A stretch of 64,000 bases of DNA from Onchocerca volvulus (lineage: Eukaryota; Nematoda; Chromadorea; Rhabditida; Onchocercidae): the NCBI GenBank assembly GCA_000499405.2, contig HG738138.1:14137208-14201207 (forward strand), in the 5' to 3' direction. The position numbers and the translations under genes were made by a program. Shown one piece after another: positions 23,303 through 37,300 of this stretch. Positions within the stretch are counted from its first letter, which is position 1; each line of letters starts with the position of its first letter. The notes under the pieces were generated by a model. It saw nothing but the letters and a program-made list of their open reading frames with translations, was not told the origin of the DNA and searched no databases.

Positions 23303-25647
23303 CTGAAATTATTGATTTTAATATATGATCTTTTATCTTGAAAGACATGATTTGCATTAATGTGATATTATAAGAAAACTTAAAAATTTGCAAGTAATTT
23401 TGTAAAAATTGCAAAAATATTAAAAACTTTCCTAGCAAAAGAAAAAAAAAATCCTGCATGAACAATCTGCGTGAATTGAAGTAAATAAATCTGTATGCAT
23501 CTCTTGCATGTGCAGTTCGATCATTTCAGTCAAATATTTATTTCATATACGCAAAGTGTTAAGATTCAATAATATCAGTGATTTTTTCTTTTTTTTTTCT
23601 TTTCTGCAATACTACAATAAGATACTGCCACACTTTAATATTCAATTAAATAGCAATAATTTAATTTTGCAGAAAGAAATTTTTTAACAAAAACATTAAT
23701 CAACTTATTCGTGTTATTAGTCATGCAAAAAATTTATATGCAAAAGAAAATTGATGTGCTTCTTTCTGTTAAAAAAAAAAAAAGAAGTAAATAAGTAAAA
23801 ATTACCAATTGGTTTTTTTTTTCTTTTTTTTTCAATTTGAGATGGAGTAGTTATTACAATTATTCAACCATCAATTATTAGTTAAGCAAGTAGTATCGCT
23901 TATTTTCAGTTATCAAATAATTATTTATCATTAACTTAAAACAAATATTCGGAAAACAATAAGATGTAAATTCGTGCATCATTTCATTCGAAGCAAAATA
24001 TTTGCATGTATTAATTTGTTAGAAACAAAAAAAAAAAAAAAAAAAAAAAGAATACTAGAAATTAAATTTTTGAAACTTTAACTGGTTAGTTTCCAATTAA
24101 TATGAATTTTTGGTTTATCATACGCTTGCGAACTAATTAATTATTGTGAAAATTTTGAAGTTCAAAGTATGTCACTACCAAATTTGTTCACATCCTATAT
24201 TTTGTATGACACTTGATAAGCGCAAATTTTCTAATTATTTTCTTTCACACCATTAATAAATATGCATATGAAAACTTAACTACTATTTATTAATAGTACT
24301 GTGTCTCTTTTCAATTGCAAATTAATTAATTAACCAATATACTGAAATATTTACCCTGTTTAATAAAATTTCATAATCAATTTACGAATTGATCATAGCA
24401 TTCGTCAAAATTTTTAACATTTTTAAATCGATTATTTTATGGAAAAAAAAACCTGAAATGCAACTTCTTCGAAACCTGTTCACTTTTCTCTTGTGCAATT
24501 ACTATTACTATTGTTGTGGTTGTTATTGTTGTTGCTGTTGTTGTTTGAGGAAAAAAAAGAGCAAAAAAATTACACTTACCTGTAAGATTTTAAAAGTAGG
24601 GAATATCAATATTATTAAATAAAATTTATATTATTAGCAAAAATATTGCATTTCATCGAAAAATAAATGGAAACTATTGGGAATAAAATTCATGAACATA
24701 TTGTTTAATATGGTTAAATATCAAATTAAAAAAATAATTCAAAGTTACGAATTTTATTGACTGATAACATATAGATAATATAATATTTTACTTTTAATAC
24801 CTATCAAATTTTTGTGATTTGATTCTTTATCACTTTTTAAGTGTGAAATTAATCTTTCACGTTTTTAAAAGAAACTAGTTTTTTTGCGCAAAAATAGCGC
24901 ATATTTGTATTTTTTGCTTTTATTCATTTCCTGATTGCCAATCTCTATTGAAGCGTATATTTTTCGCTCCAAATTTAAACTTTGCAAGTTTGAAGAACCA
25001 GCTTTTCCGCTCTCATTATATTATATCAAACGAATAAAAAGCAAATTGATTTCGGTAATGAAATTTAATTATCTTTCAAACTTGATGAATTAATGTATTA
25101 TGAATGTTTGATTTTTTTCTGCCAATTTATATCATTTTCATGAAATGATACGCCAACTTTGATGCAAGTTTTCAGTATAATATGATATGATTCGTGAAAG
25201 TACTAAAACCAATCGATATTGCTTAAGCTTTGTTATTGTATATTTCTGAAACAAAGGTATATACTACATTTTCTTGATTACTTTGTTTGTACTAATGATT
25301 TGATAATAATTAATGTGTCTATTTTTTTCGTCCTGAAAAAAAATTTCCACTTTTCTCCAAAATATGCTATATCTAGTAGAAAAGGTATTAAAAAAAAGAA
25401 AAAAAAGAAAAAAACGAACTTATTATTCAGTAAAAAATTACTTAAAGGAAATATTAAATAAATTATTTTATTAATTAAATATAAAAAAATAGAATTTAAT
25501 TAATGACAATTTTTTATTCTTTTGATATAATTTGCCATCTATAATTATGTCAGTAGGAATTATACAATCATTCTTTTTTCATTTTTTCTTTTTTTTTTTT
25601 TCGAAAGGATTAATTGAAAAGCATAACAAACATTTAACAAATAATTG
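23303..25647. other. Region upstream of the ShKT exons, no exon supported
   Basis: This stretch should contain the 5' end of the ShKT gene or one long intron, but no exon is convincing. It holds a poly-A run at 24028-24049, a GTT-rich trinucleotide tract near 24512-24547 and a CTTACAG|GTAAGT junction on the minus strand at 24580 (a perfect acceptor fused to a perfect donor). Confidence 0.4.
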
Positions 25648-25653
25648 TTTATT
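25648..25653 (-). terminator. Likely polyadenylation signal of the Reeler gene
   Basis: On the minus strand AATAAA begins about 34 bases after the Reeler stop codon (25687). It supports this gene ending here rather than running on into the ShKT exons. Confidence 0.5.
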
Positions 25654-25686
25654 TAATCATATCATGATGAATAAGCATAAAATTTT

Positions 25687-27198
25687 CTAAATAACAATTT
25701 CCGGGATAAAACGACGAACCGGTGGTGGTGGTGTTATTGGTTCCGGTTTATATCCTTGAATACCATTCCTTTCAATACGACATGGTGCTACAGGTATCGA
25801 TTTAATCGATTTTACCCAGAATTCTTTTTGTGCTTTTACCACGGTTGCCCTATAAATTATAGAATTTAATAATTAGCTATAACAGTTAATAATTGTTGCC
25901 CTCTTATATTTTAATATCGAATAAAATCGTTAAAAAAGTAGCACTGATAAAATGATAAAAAGCAATGATAGAGTAATAAAAAGATTGAAAAAATGTGATA
26001 AATAATCAAGATAGAATGTAAAAGAAAAGCATTGATAAAATAATAAATAAGCGATAAAAAAAGGCAGCAATAAAGTGATAATAAAATACCAATGATAAAA
26101 TGAAAGAAAAAAAGCAAAGATAAAATGTTTTATTATGAATAATGTTATGAGCTTTGCCTTCTGGAAAAATTACCGATATTAAAATAATTTTTAACTAATA
26201 TGCTATCCAGTACAAACTGATAACTAATTAAATTAGTAATGTCCGATTAAAGAATTCGAATAATTTCTAATTAATGAGAAAATTAAAATACTTTTTTTTT
26301 TCATTTAACTTTATCAAATTAAAACCATTTTGCTTACACGAATTGTACATAATCATCATCGTTTAACTCATTTTTCCACCATAACTTAATTTGCTTCTTC
26401 TTTTCTTCATGCGAATGTGTTACCGAATCCTTAAAGCGAAAGCATTGCTGCTGCCAAGAACCATTATCATCTAATCGTAGAAATTGTCCAACTCTTTAAG
26501 AAAAAACAATTAATCAAAAAATTAATTTAGAAAAATTTTTTTTATCATTTTTTTAATTTTTTAAAATTTTATCAGTGCATCAGTAAGATATCTAAGTGCA
26601 CTACATTTCACTTCTCAGCACAAATTTTCATTAATGTTATTGCCATTTTCAAAATAATGGTATAGTTTTGAATTTCATTATTAAGAAAGAAAATGATTAG
26701 TTTTTTTCCGAATTTAGATTGAAAATTTTCTTAAATTATGCTATAATAATAATTATCAACATCAATCAGTAAACCTTGAAACGAAAACAAAAACCTATCT
26801 AAGTTTTTGTTTTTTCTTTTTTTAATTACTACCTTTTACCACGATTTGGTCCTTTGTAAGAAATTGGTTGCATAGCAAAACCACGAAAACGATCCATACT
26901 TGTATTTCCTCTCAAAATTACTGTAAGTACTTTGCTATCAGTTTTTTATTTCGTTTTTTTTTTTTTTTTCATCTATTATTACTAAAAATTAAAGATATTA
27001 ATATAGCATTAAATGTTTAATTAAAACTGCTTTTCCAGTTATTACATACAGTAGCTAATTAAGTACAGAAATTTATCTGTAAATTGAAATAAGCAAAAGT
27101 TTAAAAAATTTCTTGCATAATTAGACACAACATTAATTTTAAATTAATTGATAAAATAAATATGTCAATATCACGAATAAATATTCCATTGATATATG

Positions 27199-27261
<63 letters not shown>

Positions 27262-28089
27262 CGTTTTTTTTATAATAATAAAAAACGAGAACCAAAAAAC
27301 AAACAAACAAACAAACAAACAAACAAACAAACTTTTTTTTTTTTTTTTATGATCATATATATATATATATATATGATGCTTAAAACCATTAAAATTACAT
27401 TAAGCAGCAGCATAAGGTTATGTTTACCCAAATAAGGAACAGAAGTAGCTAGTAGGTCAATTTGGGTTGGGGTTGATTATATATATATATATATATATAT
27501 AATCAATTGCAAATTGGTTTGATATCAATAAAATCCTCTTTAGCAAATATAATTTCAGATATATATAATAGCAATGGTTTTAATAAGATTTAAATAAAAT
27601 TAAATATTAAATTCTAATTGATCGACCAATTGTTTATGCAAAATTAAGCCAAAATTATGCTTCTAGTAATCAATGAATATTAAACATTGAAAATAATAAA
27701 ATAAAATTTTTAATTACTACATGACATGTTAATGAGACATACTTTCAACAGGTTGATTTATCCAATAACATTTTTGCCGAACTTCAATATGATATGGTGG
27801 AACAGTAAGCTAAAAAAATAGGGAATTGCGAAATAAAATGGATAATTTTGGTATCGAAATTTAATTATTACAAGAAAGTTGTAATTACTAAATTTCAAAA
27901 AAAAAAAGGAAGATTTCCAAATATTTTAATTAATTTTGCAACCAGGACCTGTAGACCACCTTGATGCTCAACTGCTTCAAGTGGATTCATAGATTCATAA
28001 ACGGCATGAATGCAAGGTGCACCATCAGGCCAAGCTATCACAATCGTTATCAGTGATAACAAAACAAAGAGTACTTGTAGAAAGTGCAT
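25687..28089 (-). CDS. Secreted Reeler-domain protein (5 exons, 204 aa)
   Basis: Reeler domains (named from reelin) occur in small secreted animal proteins, including insect immune proteins; substrate and partner are unknown here. Exons in transcript order: 28089-27949, 27809-27743, 26920-26833, 26493-26338, 25849-25687; all joins keep frame. A signal peptide covers about residues 1-19 (hydrophobic LFVLLSLITIVIA). The domain follows: GAPCIHAV.ESMNP (23-35), VPPYHIEV (50-57), the hallmark FRGFAMQP block in exon 3, W and C at 112/116, VTHSHEEKK, and VATVVKAQKEFWV (151-163). Cysteines 26, 61, 116 and 174 could form two disulphides. The tail is proline-rich (EPITPPPPVRR). The exon 1 donor may be GTCCTG or GTTGCA six bases later, both in frame. 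Intron 2 holds the (TA)n and (CAAA)n tracts. Confidence 0.92.
25905..26125. repeat. Degenerate GATAAAA-type simple repeat
   Basis: The fourth intron of the Reeler gene is filled with loose copies of GATAAAA/GATAATAAA (plus strand), giving an ORF-like minus-strand Phe/Leu/Ser frame that is not coding. Confidence 0.5.
27192..27332. repeat. Compound microsatellite (TA)n and (CAAA)n
   Basis: An almost pure TA tract (27192-27259) is followed 37 bases later by about nine CAAA units (27296-27332) and a T run, then further TA dinucleotides (27355-27374). All lie in intron 2 of the Reeler gene. Confidence 0.9.
27473..27506. repeat. Perfect 34-bp palindrome with (AT)n core
   Basis: TTGATT, 22 bases of alternating AT, then AATCAA. 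The unique ends match as inverted arms, so the tract can extrude as a cruciform. It lies in intron 2 of the Reeler gene. Confidence 0.8.
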
Positions 28090-28180
28090 TTTTTAATATC
28101 AAATCTGTTCAAAAATAAACCTTAATAAGCGTTGAATGAAATAAACAAACAAATCATATTGATAATCATGCTTTAATGTT

Positions 28181-28260
28181 CACGTGCTATGCAAATTTTT
28201 TCACGTAGCATACAGAAATCATAGGAAAACCGTATTTTTATCGTTCGCGCGTCAAATATA
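28181..28260 (-). promoter_or_regulatory. Candidate promoter elements of the Reeler gene
   Basis: About 100-170 bases upstream of the Reeler ATG lie an E-box CACGTG (28181) and two related blocks, CACGTGCTATGC and CACGTAGCATAC, 21 bases apart. A GTTCGCGCGTCAA patch follows at about 28240-28252, unusually G+C-rich for this window. Function is inferred from position only. Confidence 0.3.
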
Positions 28261-30283
28261 TATGCATTATTCTTCCTACATAATTCAAGCACATGGATTT
28301 AAATTGCTATTATAAACGGAATAACTCTACCGCTAATTTGAATTATTTTGCCATTTTGAAAGTATAATTTGAATTATTATTAGAAATCGAATATTTCTGT
28401 TAAAAAATGTATCTAAAAAAGTTCAAAAAATAGTAAAATGTTGGTAAATAATACGAAAAGTTACTTAAAGTTTACAATAATTATAGCAAAATCATGAAAT
28501 AGATATCATGATAAAATATATTGTTAAACTATTGTTTTTATGCTTACTTCATTGTTATCAGGAAGATTTTCAAATTTTCAGAATTAAATAAAAATCTGAA
28601 TTATAAGAAATATTCATAAATGCTTAAGATTGTCCAAATTAACTAAATATGCTTAATGTTCTTTTATTTTTTTTTTTTAAATATAAATTTTTTTTTTAAA
28701 ATATAAATAGAGAAACCAAGTCTTTAAAAACAATCGATTGATGATAAATTTTTTTTTTTTTTTTTTTGAAATTATACGATACATTTTATTGAAGAACAAT
28801 ATAAAGTAATAAAATAAATCGAAAAAAAAGGAATGAAATTCGGTGATACCAGTGAAAAGTGGAGGTATGTGTAGAATGTTAAATTTTTAACAATCAAATT
28901 TAAACAAAATTCCAGCCGGTTTGAGGAGTAAAAAGATGCTTGAAAAGTACTGGTGACATTCCTTTCATACAACGTCTCCCATTTCTCAAACATATTGCAG
29001 ATATTTCTATTAGAATGATTTTTTGAATTTTTTTTCTAAATTTTTTTCAAATTTTTGATACTTTTTTCTTCCAAACTTTAATTAGATGAAAATAACTAGG
29101 ATCATAGCCAAATTGCCACAAGTAAAAATTTCTGAATTTTCATCCGAAACTTAAAATTATTTATAACTGAATGGTGAAACTGATAATTTTATCAATAAAT
29201 TATTAATTGGTAATGAAAAAATAAAAGAAGGAATTATTTGAAAATTGTCAATTGAAATTAATAATTGAATAAATAAGTAGCAAGAAAGAGCAATCACTAT
29301 CAAAGTTTTAAACTTAATTTTGCCAATGAAGCGAAGTTTTTTTCAGAGTTTAAAATTGAATTCAAAGTATCCAGTGATGTTAAAAGTAGAAAATTCTAAG
29401 TTTTTTTTTTATTATTTTCACAATTATTACAGCATTTAATTCGACATTCGATAAATGTTAATGCCAATGACAAATAAAAAAACATGAGAATTAAAAAAAA
29501 AAAAAGTTAAAATATTATGAATTTGTTACATATTCAAGCTCTCAACTTTTGCAAATGTTACGAACATTACATTTGAAGAAATTTTTGAAAAACCGGTAAT
29601 TTTATGAAAGGACAATATATTCCAGCTTTTACCACGAAATATTTCAATTGATCATTTGAGACTTTTTAGCAAACTTTGAAGTAAATAAATATTAATGAAT
29701 AATCATTTATGTATTTCATTAATAATAATGTTACCATCGTTGTTGTTATCGCTATAACGACGCAAATTTGAACGAACAACTGATAATACCTTTTTCAATA
29801 AATTTTCAAGTTCTTTTGTTTATAGAAATGAACAAATTTGAGCAAAACAAGTGATAGCTGATAGTTAACTAATAAATTATCCAATTAAAAGTTAATAACT
29901 AGTTAATTAACCAAGTACAATATTATGAACAGAAGTAAAAGATAAGATGCATAATGAATAAGTATTATTTCCACACAACGAATTTTTTAATTTCGTATGG
30001 AAAGTATTTATTGATTGGAATATTTTGAATACTAATTTATGAATATTTTAAAGCATTCGTAACTTTTTGTAAAGTACATCGAACGAGAGTAAACTTATTA
30101 ATATTCGAATTTATTATTTTGTATCCAAATTTAGGCATAAAATTAAACCCAAAATAATTCATCAAAAGGTTTCATTATTGTTTTTTAATTTCAATAATTC
30201 AAAAAGCGATAGCATTAATAATGATAATAATAATTGATAGTTATAAAAAATCGTTCATTTAAGTAAGCATAGTTTAGTTATTT

Positions 30284-30313
30284 GAAAAATCGATTTTCGA
30301 AAAATCGATTTTC
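30284..30313. repeat. Tandem duplication of a 15-bp palindromic unit
   Basis: GAAAAATCGATTTTC occurs twice in direct succession (30284-30298 and 30299-30313). Each copy is nearly palindromic around ATCGAT. Possibly a binding site pair; nothing nearby supports a role. Confidence 0.6.
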
Positions 30314-31307
30314 ATTTATTTTCGCACTTAATATAATTTTAATAATTTGATTTCCAGTATAATGCTAATATCTCATGTATGGCATAGTTCACAAAACTTC
30401 AAAAACAGATGATATATTTTCGATTTATCAACTGTTTTTGAACTATGATTACATAAACATTACGACGCTTTTCATACATGGATATAAAAAAACGAAATTA
30501 AGTCGAATCAAATGTATTAATATCATCAAATATCTCGTTTTCTTAACATTGATCAAAAAATAGATTAAATTAGATCAAATGTGTCATTATCATATAATGC
30601 TTTAAATTTCTTTATTGCTGATCAATAAATGGATCAAATTAGTCATAATTTTGATCGCAGAATTCCAAAAAGTTCCATTCTATTCTGTTGAAACGATATT
30701 TAGCTAATAATTTTTATTTATTTTCTCACTAATTCCTATGTTTGTTTCATTTATGCAATAGAACTTTGAAAAGGAATAGTAACTCATAAAGAATGGAAAC
30801 TTTCTATTAGACAAAAGAAGAAAAAATAATAATTAAATTGGCATAAACAAGAAATGAAAATGGAAAAGGGAAAGGGAAAATTGAAAAAAGTTTTAAACGA
30901 CATTTAAAAATATCTGTGGGATATTACACATTAGAAAAATAATTACTTCTAACGAAGGTGAAACTAAATTGACAAATAATTTTTAGTGATATCATGAACA
31001 AAAAGAAGAAAATTTGGGGAAAAAAAAATGAATGTTTTAAATCATAAAGGTATTAAAATCTATATCTATTAAAATTTGAATTAACTTCGTCTTATTCCTT
31101 CCTTAAAATTTATTCATTTTAATTTTCGAGCAAAAACAACTATTATTCTTGTTGATAAATTTAAAAAATTGATCAAAATTTATGATTTTATTAAACATTT
31201 TCATATTCATTTACTCATTACTCATTTATTTAATATCTATTTAACGACAAGAATATTTGGTAAGCAATTTAACAGATTTTAGCTTAGACTATTTCAATTT
31301 CAATTGT

Positions 31308-31308
<1 letters not shown>

Positions 31309-31338
<30 letters not shown>
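31309..31338. repeat. Poly-T run of 30
   Basis: Uninterrupted homopolymer in the gene-poor region; length may be uncertain in any assembly. Confidence 0.85.
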
Positions 31339-31339
<1 letters not shown>

Positions 31340-34300
31340 GATGAAATCAAAATCTGCTTAATTTTGTGACGACATAAACTGAATTTTTTCTACAATAGGT
31401 TCAACTTTTGACTTATTGAATTAGTATTTTAGCATTTTTTCAGTTAATATGCATTATTATATAAGCAAAAACTTCGAATATTATCCTAGATAATTAATGA
31501 CTTGTAACTAATGCTAATTATTCCTCATTCATATTTTGATGTTACTAATATCAATCAATTCATAATTATTATATTACGATGATGAAATCAGGAAAAAAAT
31601 ATTTTCATGATTTCAAACTTTTATTCCTTAAGTTTGCTTGTATTAAATGAACAAAAATTTAATTTATAATTCATTTCATGTGTATTTTGCGAATCAAAAA
31701 GAACTTAAATACTAATTGCATCAGAGAATTTATAAATTAAACAACTACATTTATTATTTTGCACTTCTAATAAAAGTTGTCATCGGAAAGTAAAAAAAAT
31801 TTTGCTTTCAAATATGAAACCACTTAGTAGCACTATGGCATTCATGATTAGGGTAGTGAAGAAAAAAATTTAATTTAACAAAAAAAAAGAAATTTTTAAG
31901 GAAATGTTTTTTTAATTGCTGGAAAATTCATACATCGCTCTTCTTTCAATAAAATTTTTTTTTAGATTCTGTATAACGACGTGCGACATTTCAAACTTGT
32001 TTTCGGCCCTTTCTTTTTCTTTTTCGTTTTCTTTTTTTGCTTTCATACCATACAAAAAAAAAAAAGAAACAGCTAATGCTTAAGCATTTCCTCATTTTTT
32101 TTTAAATGTTTAATTAAAAAAGCGAAAAAAAATTGTATACAATTTTTTAATGACTTATTTTTATGTCGTTACTACGAATTTTTTAAAATAATGAAATAAA
32201 AAAATTAAATAGCAATTCTTTCTTCGTTCTTGTCTTACAAACATAAAAATTAAGTTGTAAATAATTTAATAAAGATGCATGAACTTTCCAAAAAGACCGA
32301 AAATTGATGTGAATTACTTCAACTTTTCCAAGTCTCGATAAAACATCATTGCATGAGATACGCTTTTATGATGAACTTTTAAGCATTTCAATGCAGTAAT
32401 TTTGCTACGAAACTCAAGTTAATTTCCTTTTTTAATTACTGCTCCAGAAACTATTTCTAACATTTAACAAAACTCCTTTCCAAAAAAAAAACAAACAAAA
32501 CTTTTATGCTCTAACTTCCAACTGGTACAAGTCGAAATTCAACATTTTGATTTTTTCAAAAAAGCCAGAATTTCCCGAAGGATGAAAAGAGTTTTAATGA
32601 TTGCTCTTTGACTTTATAAACTATTATTTTATTAATTCTCGAGAATATTTCATTCATATTCTGTCAGCTAATTAGGAAGCAATGATTAATACGAAACTGT
32701 GGAATAAATTATTCGTTTCATAAACAAAAATCTATCATTTCATATTGTCTCCTAAAATATACTATTTTAAATGAATTTTGCAGAATATATCAGAAAATAT
32801 AAATCAAGGCTTAGCATTTTAGGCTTAACAAAACTTTTGAAAATTCAGGTCCTTAAATATGCAAACTTCGCTATTATTAGTACTTTGATAATTAGTAATT
32901 TCTTTCCTAAGTAATCATCGACATCAGCGATACTGATTAATTTTGTTGCATTCTGATTTGATAGAAAAGAAGACTTAGCGGATTAAATAACCTGATTTAT
33001 TTTTGTTTACAATTCCATAAGATTTATTTTACTTTTATGCAACATATCTAATTTTCCAAAAGTAATTACAACAAACTAGAAAGGTAAAAAAAATTTTGTT
33101 TGTCTATTCCAAAAAACGGAAAAACGAATTTTAAGAATTGAATCATTAAATTATTGAAAATAAGTTTTTAATAAATAATTTTAGTTTTCAAATACATTTT
33201 TGCCAATTGATCGAAATTGAAAACTTATGTAAAGCAAATGAAGTAATTATAGAATTTCTTCACTGTTTTTCTTTTTGCGAGTTTTTGAACACTTCTTTTT
33301 TTCTAAAATTTTTTTGATCGATAAATTAAGAAAAAATACGAATTGAAAAAAAACGTGTAATAATTGCATGGGTTGAAGGTTGCAGTATTAGCCATCATGA
33401 AATATGCATTAATGTATTTAAAGAAAAAAATTGCAGCTATTTAAATACTTTATCACCATCCTTTTTAAATTACTATTTATAATTTGAAATGTGGAATTAC
33501 TGAAAAAAATTTTTATACCATAAAAATAATTTTTTTAAAGGATGAAAATTACTTTTTCAATCGAAATTTGATGCAAAAATTGCTATCTTTGTGATTTTTA
33601 CACGAAAAATTTGAAAATTTGACATCATTACCTAAAATTAAATAATTTATTGCATAAAATCCAATTAAGAGAAATTTTTAGGATGAAATTTTGGCTCACA
33701 GTTATGCATATATAATAAGCATTATGTATTTGAGATTATTCGATAAATAATTTCAAAAGAATATCATCATGAAATTACCAATGAAGAAAATTAGCAAAAT
33801 TATGAAATTTTGTCTATAATAAAAAAAATAATTAATAATTAAATAATACGTGAAATTATTTTGAAATTTTGCACGAGATTAATGCAATTTAGTATTATTG
33901 AAGTTAAAAATATTTTATAATATACAAAAGAATCCAAAAGGAAATTTTATGAGAAATGAATAAAACAAATCGATGAAACTGTTATTAATAAAAAGGATGG
34001 AAAAATGATTATCGCTATTGAAAAATTTTTCTAGATACATTTTTCATCATAAATTTTGTAAAATTGTGAGATTAGATCCGAAACACTCCAAATTTCTAAA
34101 TGATTTTTAAATTTATTTAAATTCAAACAATTTAAATTTTTTTAAATAAAAACTGGAATTTTATCTAAAGAAGTATGAAAAAAAAGTGTTACTAGAACAG
34201 GATTGAACTTCTTTTTCTTTTTTCAAATGAGTAATAAATGAAAGAAAAGCATAAAGAATAATATAACTGTTTGAATTTTATAATTCAAATTAATATTTAA

Positions 34301-37300
34301 CAATTCTACAATAATTTTAATCTTGATATTTTTCTGACTTAATTAAATTTTTTGATTATTGATTAATGCGTTATAAGCTAGCTACGAATTCAGAATTTTA
34401 ATCAATTCTCGTTATTAATAGTTGATAGTTTAATACTTTAATGACTGAAATACAACTTTTTAATAAATATAATTTTAATACATAATCGAACTTACTTTTC
34501 TATCGGTATATTTTCAAAAAAAAAAGAAAAAAAAAACAAAAATTGACGAGAAAATAGTTTTAGAAAAGACGGGATTAGCAAGATACTGGATAAGACGAAT
34601 GAATTAAAACGCATTTATGAAGGCAGATGAGAACATACTTTTCGATATCAGTGATATGATTTCTGATCCATCCAAATTGTCATTATGTCGTTTATCCATC
34701 ATCATATGACACAAGGAAGTTGACAACTACATGAAATGGATGGAAAAATGTAATGTTTATCATATCGCTAATCAAAAGTAAAAATAAAAGAGAATTAATC
34801 AATCCATTTCATGACGATTTTAAAATGCGATAAAACGATTTCTCAATTTCTGAATTAATTTTCAATAAATCGGTTCATTTTTTCCTTCAAAAATGCGTGT
34901 TTTTTTTTTTCAAACATGTTTCAATTTCTTTTTTTTAAATTAATAAACGAATTTATTCCTTATTATTTTGTTTTTTTTTCCCTTTTGATAAATGCAATTT
35001 TAATTGCATATTTATAAAATCTATAATTACAAAGAAGAATAATCACTTTTTAAGAATTGATTAAACTTTAAAAATTTGCATGAAAATTTTTCACCTTTTT
35101 GTTAATTTCTGTTAAAATACTTGAAAAAATTTTATTTGAATTATACAGATTTTCAGATTATGCAAATATTCGAAACAAACAATTACAGGAAGAATATATA
35201 TACCATTTATTAATCAATCTATTCCGACTAAATTACACATTTTATTAAGTTTTCAAATAGACATTAAATTTTTTTAGATCGATGAAAATGAAAAAATTAT
35301 TACAGAAATAGTTTGAAGTGACATCGAAATTAAAACAGTTAAACGATTTAATTAGTTCTGTTTTAAATGTGTGCCATTTGGAACAATAAATGAATTATGA
35401 GAATGGCAACATGCAAGACCTATTTATTTAATTAAAATATTTAGGTAAAATCACAAAATAAAACGTGTGAAGATAAGAGAGGAGAAAATTATATCAATAG
35501 TGGTATAATTTAAATCAACAAATAATTGAAAAGCGATCAATAAAAGATATGATAAAATATTATATCAATGTTTCAAGGCCTCTACATTTATTTACTGGTT
35601 AGGCCTTTTTTGCAATTAAGTATTTGATCTTTGCTTGCTAATTCTCAAATGTATTTTTTTTTTTTTTTTTTTTTGAAAATTATCGAAATGTAGTGCAAAT
35701 TCTCGGTACTTTTTGTTATTATCTTATTGTAATCAATACTATTGACATAATGATATGATCAAATAGATAAAATAAGAAGAAATTAAATTCCTTAATGCTT
35801 AACTTCTCGGTAAAATTTACTGTTGCTTGATCTTCTCTGAAATAAACATACAATATTTGTCTTTTATTAGCAAATTTCATAGAATTCACACTAGAATTTG
35901 CATCAATTTATAGCTAAATTATTGTCATTTTACGTATAAATGCTCGTATTGTTTTTTATCGAATTTCTATCGGTCTTTTTTTTTTGGATAATTGCTTGCA
36001 TATATAGAGTATTTTCACATTTTTATAAATGAATTTCGCGAGTCAGAAAATTTTAAACATATGAAACTATCGTTGTTAGTTGTATTTCCTCTTTTTTTTT
36101 TCCTTGAAATTTATTTCTTTTTCCGGGTAGCAATTTTCTGTAAATAAGTTAGTAGATTACATTCTAGGAAATAGAATAATTAGTATGCCACAGCTTGTAG
36201 ACTAAACAAATATTTTAACTAATCTAAACTAAACTAAGCAAATAGTTAAAACTTTCAAAATCATACATTGATGAAGATTACAATAAGTTCCGATAAAATG
36301 TCATTTGAAAAAGCGATTGATGCAAAATTTTTATACTAATGGATTTTGACGGGTTTTTTTTCATAACTTTTTATCGACATATGGCGTTAGGCGTTTAACA
36401 GTTATGTGATCATCTATCCATTCGGAAATTATATTGAAGTTACATTAAACATTTTGAGTTACGTTTTCTTATATTTATTTCCAAATTATATCAACAAATA
36501 AGATCAAGTCTGCACGAATTACATAATCTTATGTCTATTTTCAAACTATATTGAAGTTACATTAGGATCTTAAACTACATTGAAATTACATCAGGAGTTA
36601 TGTAATTTCATATCCATTTCGATTTTTTTTTTTTTTTTTTTTTTTTTTTGGATATTTCAAAAATTGATTTTTGATGAGCATACTGGGTAAAGCATATTGG
36701 TTTTATATTCGTCATTGTCAAATGAAGGACTGTAAGTTAATATTTTAGCGTAGAATCAAAACTCATCTAATGATTATGTGGAAATATTTTGCAAATCTTT
36801 TTACAATATTAATATTTGTTTGTCTGACATTACACGTAAAATACTGTTAAATTTAAACATATCATTCATTCTGAAAATTTGATCAAAAATTTTCAAATTC
36901 TTTTTTCTTTTTTGCAACAGCATATTCCAATCGTTTCAGAAATATCTAGAAATGAAAAACTATGACCGATTAATTTGCATATTGTAAATATCGTTCTCAA
37001 AGTTTCCATGCATGTGCATCATGGAAATGAACACTTTGTGCGCAAGTAGAAATAAATGCAAACGAATGAATGCATATGCAAATTAATCGTTGCATCATTT
37101 TAAATTGGTTCATCTCTCTTAGGCAATAATTTGCTTAACTTGCGTCAATGTGATGTGCATATATTCAGTGTATCTTGCGTATGTTGACGTTTTTTATTCA
37201 TGCCCTACGTAACTTTCATGCTTATACTAACATGTTACGTGCATATCTAATGCATATTTCAACGTGTTTCGTGCATATTTTGCATTTCTACATTTGCTTT

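Noticed and set aside
25687..25700. Reeler protein continuing by splicing into the ShKT exons
   Set aside because: A phase-0 join is possible at a weak GTTATT site, but the stop codon is followed within about 34 bases by AATAAA, favouring a separate gene end.
27101..27435. Tyr-Ile repeat proteins on both strands
   Set aside because: Translations of the TA microsatellite in an intron of the Reeler gene.
27416..27440. Resemblance to a nematode spliced-leader sequence (GGTT...TTTACCCAA)
   Set aside because: Only a short partial match, without the donor and downstream structure of an SL RNA gene.
28772..28993. 73-residue minus-strand frame upstream of the Reeler gene (MFEKWETLYERN...)
   Set aside because: Its first half looks mildly protein-like, but there is no good splice border, family match or neighbour exon.
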